In this document: piece after piece, positions 21,667 through 33,678 of the stretch
Numbering within the stretch: position 1 is the first letter of the stretch
How the letters are laid out: the number at the start of each line of letters is the position of its first letter
Assembly: GCA_019188255.1 (NCBI GenBank)
Contig: JAETXT010000004.1
Location: 620,001 to 684,000 of the forward strand
DNA: 64,000 nucleotides
From: Verticillium longisporum
Taxonomy: Eukaryota; Ascomycota; Sordariomycetes; Glomerellales; Plectosphaerellaceae
Direction: 5' to 3'
Notes under the pieces: model-generated
Seen by the model: the letters and a program-made list of their open reading frames with translations, nothing else
The model's database searches: none
Told to the model about the DNA's origin: nothing
Made by a program: the position numbers and the translations under genes

Positions 21667-23817
21667 GCTGGAATAAACGACAATGATCTACTATCGGCAA
21701 AGAAAAGTGACCAACAACTGGGTGCCAGCAGCTTCTACTTTATAGGTGTCAAATAGTTGCCCTGTACAATCTGCCTTGGTCCTCCTTGATCATCGTGTCA
21801 TGCCAAGAGATCCTTCAGGCCGGCTGTTGGCTTATTACACCGTCGTATCTTCTCGGGATGCAGTGTGGAGATCCCGGACTAACGCAAGGCTGGTTGCACT
21901 GCGTGTGCGCCAACTGCATCGTCTTCGCCGTTTTTTGATGATCACGACTCCATGCGTGAGGGGTTTATCAATAAGACCCCTTACGGGGACTTCCTTTGCG
22001 CATTATCTGTTGATTTCACGCCATCTCTCTCGCCAGCGGGGAGTAAGTGATCGTCAAGCACTAGCAACCAACTGAGCTTGGTCTGCATGTGGTCAATGGT
22101 CAGCTCCGGGCGAAAACAAGCTTAACTTGATTAGAGTGTCGTGTCGACCAGACTCATGTGCCAAGGAGCCAGGATGAGGCCAAGAACATCAGCGAATTTC
22201 CCCGCATACCGTCCTGCAGACGTCGGCCAGAAAGCCGCTCCATGATGTCCAATGAGGAAGGAATCCTGTGTCGCGCTCATTCTTGTCTCATGGGGTTCAT
22301 TGGTGGTCCCAAATCAGTCCCCCGTGGGGAGGGAAGAAGATAGGGAGCCTGTAGTCGGGCATTTTCGGAAACCGGACCAAGACGTATCCAGAGCCGAGTA
22401 ATGCCTCCACCAGAACCTCCAGGTGACCGGGCGTAAGGAAGAGCCATAGTAGTCAAGTTATTACATTGCTAGTTGTAGTGGCTTCATTGATTCTTCAACT
22501 AATCGCAAGCCACGAACCGTCTCATGCGAAGCATGCCGTTTGCTATGGCACATCACTACGAAGCTCATACGTTGCTACAATGTGACTGCCAAGTGAAGTG
22601 CACTCTGGAATGGCCATATTGGCGGTAATGGAGAGAAGGCTATCTTATTCAACGGGCTTTTCTAAACTCGGCTATAGACCCGTGCATGGTCCTTTCATAT
22701 TTTAACGACTCAGAAAAAGCGCCATCGGGTTGCTTTCCAGCACCTTGGCCGAACCGGCCACTGAATGCATCCATCGAAGGCGGTTTCATCCGCAAAGGCG
22801 TTTTGCCAAGGCCCTGAAATCAGCCTCCTTCCTCAGGCCACTGCTGCTTTGGTGTCAGCTCCTGCTCAAATTTTCAATACGGAGTGCTGGATCGATGATT
22901 TTCGACAGTGGTTAGTACTGTGCCTCATCCCTGTGATAGCTTCACAGTGGTGGATAGATTGCCTGAAATCGGTAACTGTAGTAGATTGCATGTGGAGAGC
23001 GTGGCTGCACACTATTATTGGTTTCTTTACGACTTGAAGCATACCATAGATTCCAAGATGAGCTTTAGCGAAGAAAATGCATCGTAATGTGGGCCTTTCC
23101 CCTTCGTATACCTAGATCTCTGATATTCTGCCAAGGATACACTAACCCGTCTATTTTGCATGAGACGCGGATTATGGATATGATGTTGCTGATGACGAAA
23201 AATGGATTGCCCAGTCCGGCTCCGTCACGCACAGAAGAGCTATCTCATTCGCGTGAAGCCATCGAGTTGTCTTTGATCAAGCTGGAGAGCGCATCAGTTG
23301 GTATCGGTGGTAACGGCAGGATACGTTGGCTTGTATGATTGTGTTGAGCTCTACCCCTTCGACAAGTTTACCGAGTTATTCCACATTTTTGTTTGTTGAG
23401 GGGGAACTGCAACAATTTCACCTACCTAGGTATGTCATTGTTCAGGCTGTGAATGTGAGATGCGGCACACCATGTTCGTGGCCATGTCGCAATAGGCTGA
23501 CGCATGAAGTTCATGGCTAGTGCAATGTTGCCCACTACATGATGGTCAAAGTAGGAGTCTCTCATCGGTGTACCCAACCAACTTCTGGGTTAACTTTGCT
23601 ACGTAGATCTATTCATACGTGCGTTACGGATGGCGGTATTCATAATGCAGCTCACATCGACTGGTTCGATCTGCAAGCGCGAAAAATGTCCCAGAGCTGG
23701 TTTCGACTGTGAAGAGGGCAACACACGGCAGGGAGTGACCTGAAAGATCCGACGCGTATTATTTTGAGTGTACCGCTGAAATGACATGACTACCGTGCTT
23801 TGGCATAGCTTAGCCCC
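21667..23817. other. Intergenic (~2.1 kb), no gene recognised
   Basis: It contains the promoter of the MFS permease and the 3' flank of the secreted-protein gene. Short frames are unconvincing. One CCTACCTAGGTA word occurs near 23422. Confidence 0.5.
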
Positions 23818-24463
23818 TCAAGCTACCGCTGCAATCTCCTTCACCGGCACAGTCAGGTCAACAATGCCACAGGTGATGTCCCTCTGCGAGTAGATCTCTC
23901 CAATGGTCCAGTTACCATTCTCGGTATACGTCTCCTCGCAGTCGAGCTTGACGTGCTCTGCGCCCTTCGCCGTGATCCTCGACCTGCACATGTCAGCACG
24001 AGGTGGTCACCATCCACAACCAAGCGAGGCGGGGCAAAACTTACGGGAACTGCGGGTCGTCGAAGCAATACCAGCTCTGCGCGACCTGGACCTCTCCGCC
24101 AGGACGGTCGAAACGGAACGTGGTCTGCGACAACCTAGGCGCACCCTCGGGAACGTCTCCCTCTGGCGCCTCACACTGGTAGTCAACATCGCCGTAGAAA
24201 AAGTCGTTCAGGCTGCTGCTGGAAGCTTCGCATTTTGTCTTGGTGCCGAGACTGGCGTTTTCTAGGACAAAGGAGACGTAACCCCATGAGTTCTGGTGCG
24301 ATGGGGTCGAGAAGATGTAGTTGGCGTGGAAGTCGAAGGATCTGAGCTCCCATGACTTTACAGCCGAGGTTGTTGAGAAGCAGGTCTGCTTATCGGTGCG
24401 GGAGAGGATGGGGCTGGCGAGGGCCAAGGGGGCCAGCATGAGGGAGAGAAGTGAGGTGTGCAT
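23818..24463 (-). CDS. Small secreted cysteine-containing protein
   Basis: The coding sequence is complement(join(23818..23983, 24045..24463)), 194 aa, with one 61-nt intron. The N-terminus MHTSLLSLMLAPLALASP is a clear signal peptide. The mature chain (about 175 aa) has six cysteines (in TCFST, TKCEAS, YQCEAP, YCFDD, LDCEET and ITCGI), enough for three disulfides, many aromatics and one NWT glycosylation sequon. The pattern resembles the fungal AA1-like/Alt-a-1-like class of secreted beta proteins, but I cannot assign it firmly. It could be an extracellular effector-type or cell-wall-associated protein; neither is shown by sequence alone. Confidence 0.8.
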
Positions 24464-26729
24464 CGTGAGTGTGACGATGTGGATATCTTTGGTGTTGAAG
24501 GGTGTAGTCGGATGGAGAAATCTAAAAACAAGCGAGCAACTTGGAATGCGTATGTGGAGAGAATGCCGGATGGGAACAGGTGCTTTGGAGAATCCAGGAA
24601 CGCTTCAAACGTGGACGATCCATGGCGTTATATACCAAGAAAGCCCATGCCCATCTTTGCCATGAGCACTCCCTCCGAGAGACTGCCCGACTGCATTACC
24701 ATGATGAACGAATGTCGGTCCCCCTCCCCCCAAAAAAAAACCCCCCAAAAATCCCAACCACCAGTGAGGACCATGACGTAGCACGACGCTCGTATACCCC
24801 TCCAGCCGCGACCGTCCATCGAGTGTAGTCGTTGCGCTCCACCTCAGCCTGTGAACCCTCCGACCCCGCCGACAATGGCGGCAGCAAAGAATCCGATCGT
24901 TGCGTCCGGCGAGTAGCGAGCACAAGGACGACGAGCATCAGCGGAGACCTTTCTCTCGTGTGGGCATGCGTCGATCGCCGCCGACTGGGAGGTCGGGGAT
25001 GGTCCGTGACCGCAGATCTGTTCGTATTTCGGCCGACGCAGGGTCTCTTCAGACGTTCGATGGCGAGGAACCGGGGAGGCCGGGCTCCTGGTGGAGTGCG
25101 AACAAGAGGTGCTGGCTGCTGTTCCCGTCCGCCACCACGAGGGACCATGTCTCGGGCATACAGTATTTTTGCAAGACACGACTTTTGTGTTCGAGAAGTT
25201 TGTGCCCCCTTCTCCTCCGACACAACAGCGCCGCCTTCAACAAACGAAAGCGTCAGTATTTTCAGCTCCCATGGTACCTGGTTCCTGGCTAATAAGCTCA
25301 CGAGCAGGCCCGAACGAGCAGCAGAGATTAGGCGAACAAAGCTGCAATCGGGCATCGGCGCCGCGGGAGGCTGCCCCGGCTGCTGGGCTGCAGTATTGAT
25401 CGCCCGGCAGACCCACGGGGGGCGCAGGATCCCTCATCACTGTTCCTCAAGGCCACTTGTTCCTCAAAGGCCACTGGCGACCGACCTCGCCCTCAACCAC
25501 CAGCCATGTTGGGCGCGGCACTTGGGCCAGGTGCCGAAGCTCCGATCCCTGCGGCTTGGCTCTCCCGTGTACCATGTACCCCTCTTCCCGCCTCTCTTTA
25601 CAGCTACCTTTCAAGAGCCTTCGTGGTCATGTCTTACCTGTTCTGGTCTGCGCCTTGACACGTCGTCCCCTTACCAGGAAAACGAGGCCACCGAGCAGAG
25701 TAAGTATCCAAGATGCATGCCGTGCTGTCGCCCGCCGTGCCTGGACGAAAGCAATGGCTCAATGTCTCCGAATAGCGCCGCGCCGCCCACCCCCGGCTCG
25801 TGTCCCAACGAACCCAGGCGCAACGTTGCAATCGCCGTCAACACGAACCCCCGCCCTCACCGCCAGCGCAAGCCTCAGTCACGAGAAAAACGTTCAGCGT
25901 CGCACGGGCACCGGTCGCAGTCGGACGGAGCAGAAGCAGAAGCCTGCTGACGCATCTCGTCAAGGGACCGACCGCCGTCCGTCTTCTCGAAATAGGAACC
26001 TGGGTCTCTCGTAATGCCACTGACCGCTTGCTCGACTGCAGCTCGCAGGTTACACTGGTGTCCTCCTTCTTTCGTGTAGTGACCTGTCATCTTCATTGGA
26101 TCTCTTGTCCCTCCCCCGCTCGCCCCGCCCTGGCAATGTCATGCTGGCACTGAATGAGGCGGTGGGCGGCCAGTGATCAAGCTGCGGGCGCATTCGGTCA
26201 AACAGCGCTCGATTGGGAAACTCCACTGTTCTCGCGACGAGGAGACGATGGGACCGACGCGGGAGACGGAGACTAGCTTCAGCGCAACCGCATGCGGCAG
26301 CGCCAACTGCTACCGAAAACCTCCCCTACGCAGCAGCAATCCCAGCAAGATCAAGAGCAAGTCTGTCCGTGACCCGGAGGATTTGAGTCCTAACATCCTC
26401 ACGGCGACTGACACCCAGGATCGGAATCCTCCATTGGCTCCGAGAACCCCCCCTTGTAAAGAAACAATGTAAGCACTTAAAATGCACCTCAGTGACTCAA
26501 TCTCGGTGCCTATAAGGACTGCATGTCAGCAAGTAGGAACAGAATCACATCATCCGATCCACAAACACAGTCATATTGCTGAGTAGGATCCGTCATTCGA
26601 TAAAAAGTGATTGATTCGGCTGCTGCCTAGATACTCGCTCCTAAAGACTATTCACCTCCCCATTACCGTAGCGTGCCTCTGCCCCCTCGTGTCTCATGAA
26701 ATGCCCCCGAAGAAAGATGACGACACCGC
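24464..26729. other. Intergenic (~2.3 kb), GC-rich open frames, no gene recognised
   Basis: Long open frames exist on both strands (one over 370 codons on the plus strand) but are Arg/Ser/Pro-rich, overlap one another and show no motif, so I treat them as chance. A C/A homopolymer block lies at about 24720-24755. Confidence 0.5.
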
Positions 26730-29020
26730 TTAGCACGAGTTCATCGGGCATCCGACCATGGTGCCCTTGATGTCTCCCGAAACACCGGCGAGCTGCAGAA
26801 CGGCGCCGACGACACCGCCCATGCCCTCACCAGCAATCATACCGGCAGCGATGGCGTAGGCGTAAATCTCAAAGCTGGCGGGCTTCCACTTGCGCCAGAC
26901 GGCCGAGATAATGGCACCGAGCAGAGCGGCGTTGGTGAAGACGGGGCCGGGAATGACAAACGACAGGGTGATGGCGCCCCAGTTGGGGAGGTACTCGCGG
27001 TACTTCTCGCGCTCGCCGACGAGGTAGTGGTGGCGGAGGACAACCTGGATGATGGACAGGACACCCATGACGATGGAGAAGATGCCGGACGACAGCGGGA
27101 TGCTGACGTTGGGCTCGGTGACGACCTGCGCGACGGCAGCCCAGGCGCCGACGGCGGGGGCGCCGAAGGCGCAGTGGCCGCCATCGATATCCGGGTTGAT
27201 GATGCAGGGGTAGGCAGTGGTGAAGAGGATGAACAGACCCGGGGCGAGCCAGACCGAGACAAAGGTGCCAATGGCCTGAGCGATGAACTGCTTGATGGGA
27301 GGGGTGCCGAGCAGAAAACCGGTGCGGAAGTCGGAGGTCAGGGCCGTTGACACGTCAGCGGCACCCGAGGCGAGACCACCGGCCACGAGGTTGACGCGCT
27401 GCGCGTGCTCCACGCCGTATCCCATGCCCGAGGTGGCACCACCGATGACGAGCTGCGAGGCCTTGGCGGCGGCCGTCAAAGGCGTCTGGTCAGTCACGGC
27501 ACCAATCTGGATAGCCAAGAAGGAGAAGAGGAACGCCAGCACCAGCGCCAGGATGGTCAGGCCAACGTGGATCTTCCACTCGACGGCCATGAGGACAACG
27601 GCGAGAACGATCGAGGCCAGCAGACCAGACGTCCACATCCACATGGGGACCTGATCCTCAGGCGGCGAAGGGTCCTTGATGACGTCTCCCTCCGATGCCG
27701 TGCTGTATGCGTCGGCACGCTTGGCGAAGAACTCGATGCGCTTGCCCCGCTTCTCGGCCATCGAGTGGATGGAGGCGCACGAAGACGACCAGAGCGCCTT
27801 GACGCCGTACGAGATGATCCTCCAGTGCACGGCCAACTCAGCCATGGAGCCGCAGACCATGATCATGACACCAGGGCACCGCAACCAGTACAGGGGCGAC
27901 GGGGGGCCCTTGCCAATGTTGGCCAGAGAATAGAAGCTGTACAGACCATCCCACTTCGGGTCGCCGTCGGAGACGTCCTTGCCGATGCACTCGCCGTAGT
28001 GGACGAGAGCAGGTCCGATGACACCCCATGCGAGAACGGAACCGGCAAACATGGACAGGGCAGAGTTGAGACCGATGAGCATGCCGGAACCGATGAAGGC
28101 AGTGGTCCACTCAAAGTACCATCCCCAGGACTCAATGTTCAGGGCCCATGAAGAGTACCCGCTCCAGATATGGATCCACGTGAAGAAGTGCCAATCGTAC
28201 AGGATGCCGACGGCATAGTACGAGACGACGCGGTGGACGATGCAGACGACAAACGCCGTCGACACGGCCTTGAGCTTGCTGAAAGCCTCCTTGGCTCCCG
28301 AAAGGCCGGCGTGCATGGAACGAATCGTCAGCGCCGCGGCGGTCGCAGTCGGGAACATCAGGCGCAGCTCGCGCGCAACGCGAATGACGAAGAACTTGCG
28401 CAGGGGGGTAACGAAGAAGATACCAAAGAAGGCGCAAGAGATGGTCAGGGTGAAAATCTTGCCAATATCGTTCTTGGGCGAGTCGCTGAGCAGACCAAGA
28501 CGGTACATGGCGGGAATGCCAGCCACGAAAATGCCGGCGAAGCCACCAGCACCAGTGGCAGCAGCCTGAACGATACTGTTCTCCTGGGGACCAAAGTAAC
28601 CACCGATGATGGGGATGTTGGTCCGCGACATGAGCCTGAGGATGCCGTAACCGAAAAGGGCGCCGAACATGCTGGCGAGGAAGGTGAAGCCAGTCTTGAG
28701 ACCTTGACAAGAAAGTCAGCAGTTGTTGGAGGTTCAAAGTTGAGAGACTTTGACCTACCTAGGTAGACATTGGATGCGTTGACAAGCGATCCGAGAATGC
28801 AACCGACGACGACGGCACGGATGGTGAGGGGGTTGCCTTCGGGGGGCAGATCGGCATCCATCTTGAGGGGCAGGTAGAGATCCTCCCCGTGATGCTCATC
28901 ATCGTCCCTGAGCTTGGTCGACACATTGTCGACAGTCGTGTTCTTCTCGTCCAAGGGAGTTGGCGCACCAATGCCGTCAACGGCCGAGGACGCGTTCACG
29001 GTGTCCTTCTCGACAGACAT
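26730..29020 (-). CDS. Oligopeptide transporter (OPT family)
   Basis: The coding sequence is complement(join(26730..28702, 28759..29020)), 744 aa, with one 56-nt intron. A polar N-terminus of about 65 residues precedes many membrane helices. Family signs include the [15 protein letters not shown] segment spanning the intron, [45 protein letters not shown], and the C-terminal [18 protein letters not shown] and [22 protein letters not shown]. It most resembles the YSL-like branch, whose members move peptides or metal-chelate complexes with protons. The splice donor lies inside a CCTACCTAGGTAGGT word. Location is presumably plasma membrane or vacuole; substrate is unknown. Confidence 0.93.
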
Positions 29021-31485
29021 CTTGTGGGCGTCTGAAACAGATCCTCGAGACGCTGGATACAATGCCAGGTGGGCTGGAGGGACAAGACTTCAAGGCGAGA
29101 AACATATACGCATCGAAGATGGGCGGCCATCATATTTATCTCCAAAGACACAGACTCTGTAGCACACCACCCCATGCAACGTGGCGCCGTCCCTCTCGAC
29201 ACTCACCTTCCTCACGCGGTATCGGTCCAGGAGACATCAGTGTCTAGTCGTTTGCGGGGTGGATAGTCGGGTAGGAACTGGACATGGGAGGGGCGCCCTT
29301 GTCCGACGAGGGGTCCCCGTACCTCCAGATGATAAGTCTCGTCTCACCTGCGCATGTCGAGCGCTCGCCGGCTTGCTATTCGCCTTGTCAATGGGTCAAG
29401 GGGTCTGGAACTACTACTCCAGCGGGCTACCCGAGCCCATGGATCCAAGATAAGGACGTACAAAGACGGAGACCCAAGCTCACGCGAAGATGCCTGCGAA
29501 CGTCGCATCGGGGGGGCCATCGCGTACACAATGGAGACTTCAGAGTGCGCTGATCCCAAACCAGACCTGGAAGTTCCCGACCACGAGGTCGTGTACGTGC
29601 GCATCCACCTTGTCGATAACGACCTTCCTTTGTGGGAAACTGAGTGCGGCTCTATCCGGCTACAACGGCACTCCTGGCATCGAGCCCCAGGATACCTGCG
29701 CCAAACAGCATTGGTGTGTGGCGGCCAACTGTCGCCGTGTTGGGCCACCCAAGGGCCCTCGGGCGATAGCCAAACGAACATGCTGGTAATAGGGTCTGCA
29801 ATCGTGGAGAAGGTTTACGTACTGACCAGTCACGGCCAACATGAGATGCACCTAAGCAGGGTCTGGCGCAACATGGTGTCCAAGGTGTCCACGCAGAGCC
29901 GCACCAGAACGGCTCTTCGGCAGGCGTCGCATCGGAAGTTGGCAGGAAGCGGCATAGCTTGGCGGACAACGGTCGGGAATCAAGGTCGATTCGAGGAGGC
30001 GTTTATCCGGATTGCGCCCTGCGCGCCAATTTGCCAGTCGCCAGACGGCCAACAGATTGTGGCTACCGTTCTAGTGCCAAAGCTAGAAGGAGGCGAGTCG
30101 TCCAAGGGGCCGAGGTTGGGAATTGGACACGCGCTCGTGCGCATTCTGGTGCGTTGACCCATCCAAGCAAACCCCGATGCCCCTGGTCTTCCTGTAGCCC
30201 TGCGGTGCCCAGCCGGCTTCCTGCTGCGCTCCCGGCCGTAGGGCGACGGTCAAAAAGCTTAGCTTGACGAATGCTTGCCAGGGTCCGAGGCTGTCGAACA
30301 AAGGGCGCGTTGGATGAGGAAAAGAGACCCCTCTTTGCAATTTCGGCCGAAATGGCAGAGGGTCTGGTGCGTCGGGCGGCTCCGGCTGTGAGCTTTGAGA
30401 GATTGACTTGTGATTACGACCGGGCTCATTGGTGACGATGCCAACGCGCAGATTGAACACTTGAGCACACGGTGAGAGTACTTTTAGGGTCGCCTCGCCT
30501 CTCTCCAAAAGAAAAAAAGAAAAAAAAAAGGAAATAAAAAAGAAAGGGCAAAATGGTTGGCCTGCTGCTACGTGCGCGAGCAGAAATAATGTGGACGCAT
30601 GTTCCGTCTGAAAGCAGTGAACATGGCCAGCCCCTTCTTGAAGCCGTCAGCCGCTTACCAGGCGACACCATGCGAAAAAGGGTATGCATTATCCGTCTTC
30701 ATGTGGAGCAATTCACTTCAGGATCCATCTCCATCTCCACCGTGCCACAGAACCGCACAAGCATCCCCCACCATGCTCGCGTGGTCTGGAATGTCTGGAG
30801 TTCTCCCCTGAGGCATTATGGGTCAGTCGCTGGCTGTATTCAATACAGAGCTGTCGCTTCCGACAAGGGTGTCATGTGACCCGACAGAAGGTCGACGCCG
30901 AGGATAGAGGCAGGGTGCTCCGGATTCTCTTCACTGAACGAAAACGGCTGAGGGCCCCATCAGTCACCCCCACGTATAACTCCCCAGCATAAGACCATTC
31001 GCTGGTCCAGCTCACCTCGGGCAGCGAATCACTCTCATCGCCATCCCACGTTCCCGCGTCGCGGGGCACCAGCCAACACGGCACGTCGAGAATCCGACGA
31101 ATCAGCGTCCCACGTGCTGCTGTCGTTCGCCTCAGGGGGGCCCGGGCCTGTGGGGTATATTCACGTCAAAATGATCTCAAGGGTCGATGAATCGAATTGA
31201 ATTCGCCGGTTCTGCTGCACAAACATGCATGGAGGCTGGCTAACCGCCGGTGCCGTATTTGATGCACGGAAACAAGTCGGAGCCACGGCCGGCGCGGGCG
31301 GGGTGGAGAGGCGGGGTCCTTCCAGAGGGAGGCTGCTGCAGACGTGCGGTATATAGACAGTCTTGGGCATCATCAGGTCCGCCCGTCGTAGTTTTTCTGT
31401 CGAGAGACCCAATGCTCCTTCTATGATTCGGACCAGGTTCCGTGACTGTTCACGAACTTTCTGTTGTCAACAGGTCATCTGCACC
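29021..31485. other. Intergenic (~2.5 kb)
   Basis: No convincing gene is present. It includes the OPT promoter, an A-rich tract at about 30507-30548, and random-looking frames. A 3' splice-like TTCTGTTGTCAACAG just before 31473 may end a leader intron of the next gene. Confidence 0.5.
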
Positions 31486-31914
31486 ATGAATACCGTCGTT
31501 ATAGCCCCCCTCGATTCTATGGTCATCCGGCCGGGGTCCGAGTTTGTCACTCTGTTCGCGAGGACTGTCAACCTCGCCCTCGGTTTCCAACGTCTCCTCG
31601 GCGCCGTCTGGCTATCTGTCATTCCGAGGACCTACTTCCTGGCGGCTTACACAGCGGCAACTGCGCTTTTTGCGTCACGAATCATCGCAACACATTCCTT
31701 GGCCCTGACGAAATCAATCGTGCTCAGTTCGGCGAAGGCCTGCAACATTGTTTGGAAGTCGAAACGTGTCCGGCGGATTTGCAAGCAAATGGAGTATGAC
31801 TTTGCCATGGTCATACTTGGGCCAGGAGTAAACACACTCATAGTCCTGGTCTTCTGGCCTGGCTGGTGGGTGCTTTGTGGTGCGGCTGTAGCTGCCAAGT
31901 TGCTGTTCGGCTGA
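31486..31914 (+). CDS. Small hydrophobic membrane protein, unknown
   Basis: This is a 142-aa frame starting at an ATG in good context (CACCATGAA). It has a hydrophobic N-terminal amphipathic stretch (about 20-45), a membrane helix around FLAAYTAATALFASRII, a basic segment (WKSKRVRRICKQ), and a C-terminal pair of short helices around VNTLIVLVFWPGWWVLCGAA. It ends in KLLFG. The composition and single ordered topology look like a real protein, but I recognise no family. The frame is open further upstream, so an N-terminal extension or leader intron is possible. Confidence 0.5.
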   Translation: MNTVVIAPLDSMVIRPGSEFVTLFARTVNLALGFQRLLGAVWLSVIPRTYFLAAYTAATALFASRIIATHSLALTKSIVLSSAKACNIVWKSKRVRRICKQMEYDFAMVILGPGVNTLIVLVFWPGWWVLCGAAVAAKLLFG

Positions 31915-32020
31915 GCTACTTGCACAGTATGTTGGGTCTTCCTGGCCGTGTCTCTACCTTGGCTGACGTCTGCAGAGTCAAGTTTAAACAGGTTCATCCA
32001 AATTGTGAATCGTTGATTGC

Positions 32021-33160
32021 TCATTTCGAAAAGAAGAACGTGTTGCCACCGGCGTCCTTGCGCACCTCGTCCTGGTAGTCTTTCTCCGGGTCGAAATCCT
32101 GCCAAGTGCTGGCAGGATAAATATGCTTGTTCCGCTCATACCACCGTCGGTCCACGACCTTTGTGTATGCTGGGTCGTCGTTGTAGCCCTCCAACGTGGA
32201 TATGTCAGGCAAAGCCTTGATGGCAGCAGCCTTCAACGCTGCAGCCGTGGTAAGCCCACCCTGGGGTGCGACAGGTTCGTCTTCCGCATCGGTGGGCAAG
32301 TCTTTCGTGGGGGGTGCTTCTGCAGAATATGCGAAAAGGCGTTCGCCGTCGGGGCCGATGCTCTTGTTCATGAGGAAGAAGTAAAATTCGTAATGCTACG
32401 AGCCATTAGATTCAAGTCGTCTTCACGAAGGCGTTGCTGTACTTACGTGCGGTATGATCATTGATCCTCTCACGAGCATCAAGTCGTCTACACCAACTCG
32501 CGCCCACTCTCTCCTCGCATTCGCCTTTTCGCCGACACCGAGCTCAGCACCGACTTTACGGCTTTTGTCGAGGCACACCCATATGTGATCCCCCTTTTTC
32601 ACTCGAACAATGCCACCGGGGATATTGGTTCCGTCATAGAATACAAAGGGTATTGCAATCTCGGTGGCTTTGACTGCCTCTTGGATGACGAGGAACTCAC
32701 GTCGCAACGCTTCTCGTTCCGCAGCTTCTCGTCGTAGTGCGGATTTCGTCTGGGCTTTCGGGACAATGCCGACAGAAGTATTCGCAACGAGCTTTGACGG
32801 AGCCTTGTTGTCACCGGTCTTTGATTTCCCCACAGTCACGGGGTCCTCGTCCTCTTCATCGTCGCCGAAAGATAGCTTGCTGCCGACGGTCTTGCTCTTC
32901 TTTTTCTTCTTCTTGGTTGGTCTCGCTGAAGAGTCGCCAGAGTCGCTCGTAGCATTTGCCGGTGTCGCAGAGTCGGATCGGTCTGGTGTCGCGCCGCCAG
33001 GAAAGGCAGCTTCGCGGGCTTCACGCTCGTGCTGCTCGATGGCCTCGGCGCGTCGCTTGCGAAAGTCGGAAAGGGCAACGAGACCAACAGTATTTGTCGC
33101 CACGCGCTGGGTAGCTGTCTGGTTTTGGGGTGTGAACCGTGAGGCGTTGCTGTCGGCCAT
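32021..33160 (-). CDS. XAP5/FAM50 family nuclear protein
   Basis: The coding sequence is complement(join(32021..32395, 32447..33160)), 362 aa, with one 51-nt intron. The N-terminal region contains a charged helix ([21 protein letters not shown]) and a poly-lysine nuclear-localisation-type stretch (KKKKKKSK), then [12 protein letters not shown]. The conserved XAP5 domain follows: [53 protein letters not shown] (across the intron), and the C-terminal [22 protein letters not shown]50A/XAP5 proteins associate with the spliceosome C complex; fungal members are less studied. The gene is divergent from the neighbouring repeat protein, sharing a 518-bp spacer. Confidence 0.93.
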
Positions 33161-33678
33161 GGTTCGGGTACAGTACGTGGTGCTGGGAGATAAATGTCCA
33201 ATTGACGAGCTGTGGCCAGTCGCACTTGGCAGCTTCAGAAGAAGTTTCGGACAGTGCGATAGCAGAGAGACGAGGCAAGAACACACTGGCCGCCTCCTGC
33301 CAGCAGAAGACCAATCGGTAATACCCCACCTGCCGTCAACAGCCCCGCCCTTCCCGCTGGCGGCTTCCCTGCCACTGCATTTGACCCGACCTTGCCTGCC
33401 ACCCTCATTTTCTGGCATCGATTCATCGCCCTCTGAATCGGTGCCACGCCACATTGTCTTCCTTCGCCTCGCCTCGCCTCGCTCAACTGTGAATGTCTTG
33501 TCTTTTTGCTCTTCCTTGATCCCGCGACCCCGCCATCTTTGTTCGAGATATCTTCATATCCCAAGGTCAACCTTCAGAATTGACAACGGCTGCCACGTTC
33601 CCCGCGCATTAAGGTCCCAAGGCTCCGCAAGAGCGCATACCGCCAGTCCTCACCACGGGGCACGTCACCCCACCCAGC
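33161..33678. promoter_or_regulatory. Shared divergent promoter region
   Basis: This 518-bp spacer separates the divergent start codons of the XAP5 gene and the PYDPS-repeat protein gene. It contains GCCTCGCCTCGCCTCGC pyrimidine-rich repeats near 33465-33485. No TATA box is obvious. Confidence 0.5.

Noticed and set aside
24832..25950. 372-codon plus-strand open frame
   Set aside because: Arg/Ser/Pro-rich, overlapped by several other open frames of similar length, with no domain or good start context.
29354..30157. 267-codon plus-strand open frame
   Set aside because: Random-looking composition, no motif, no supporting splice or promoter signal; left as intergenic.
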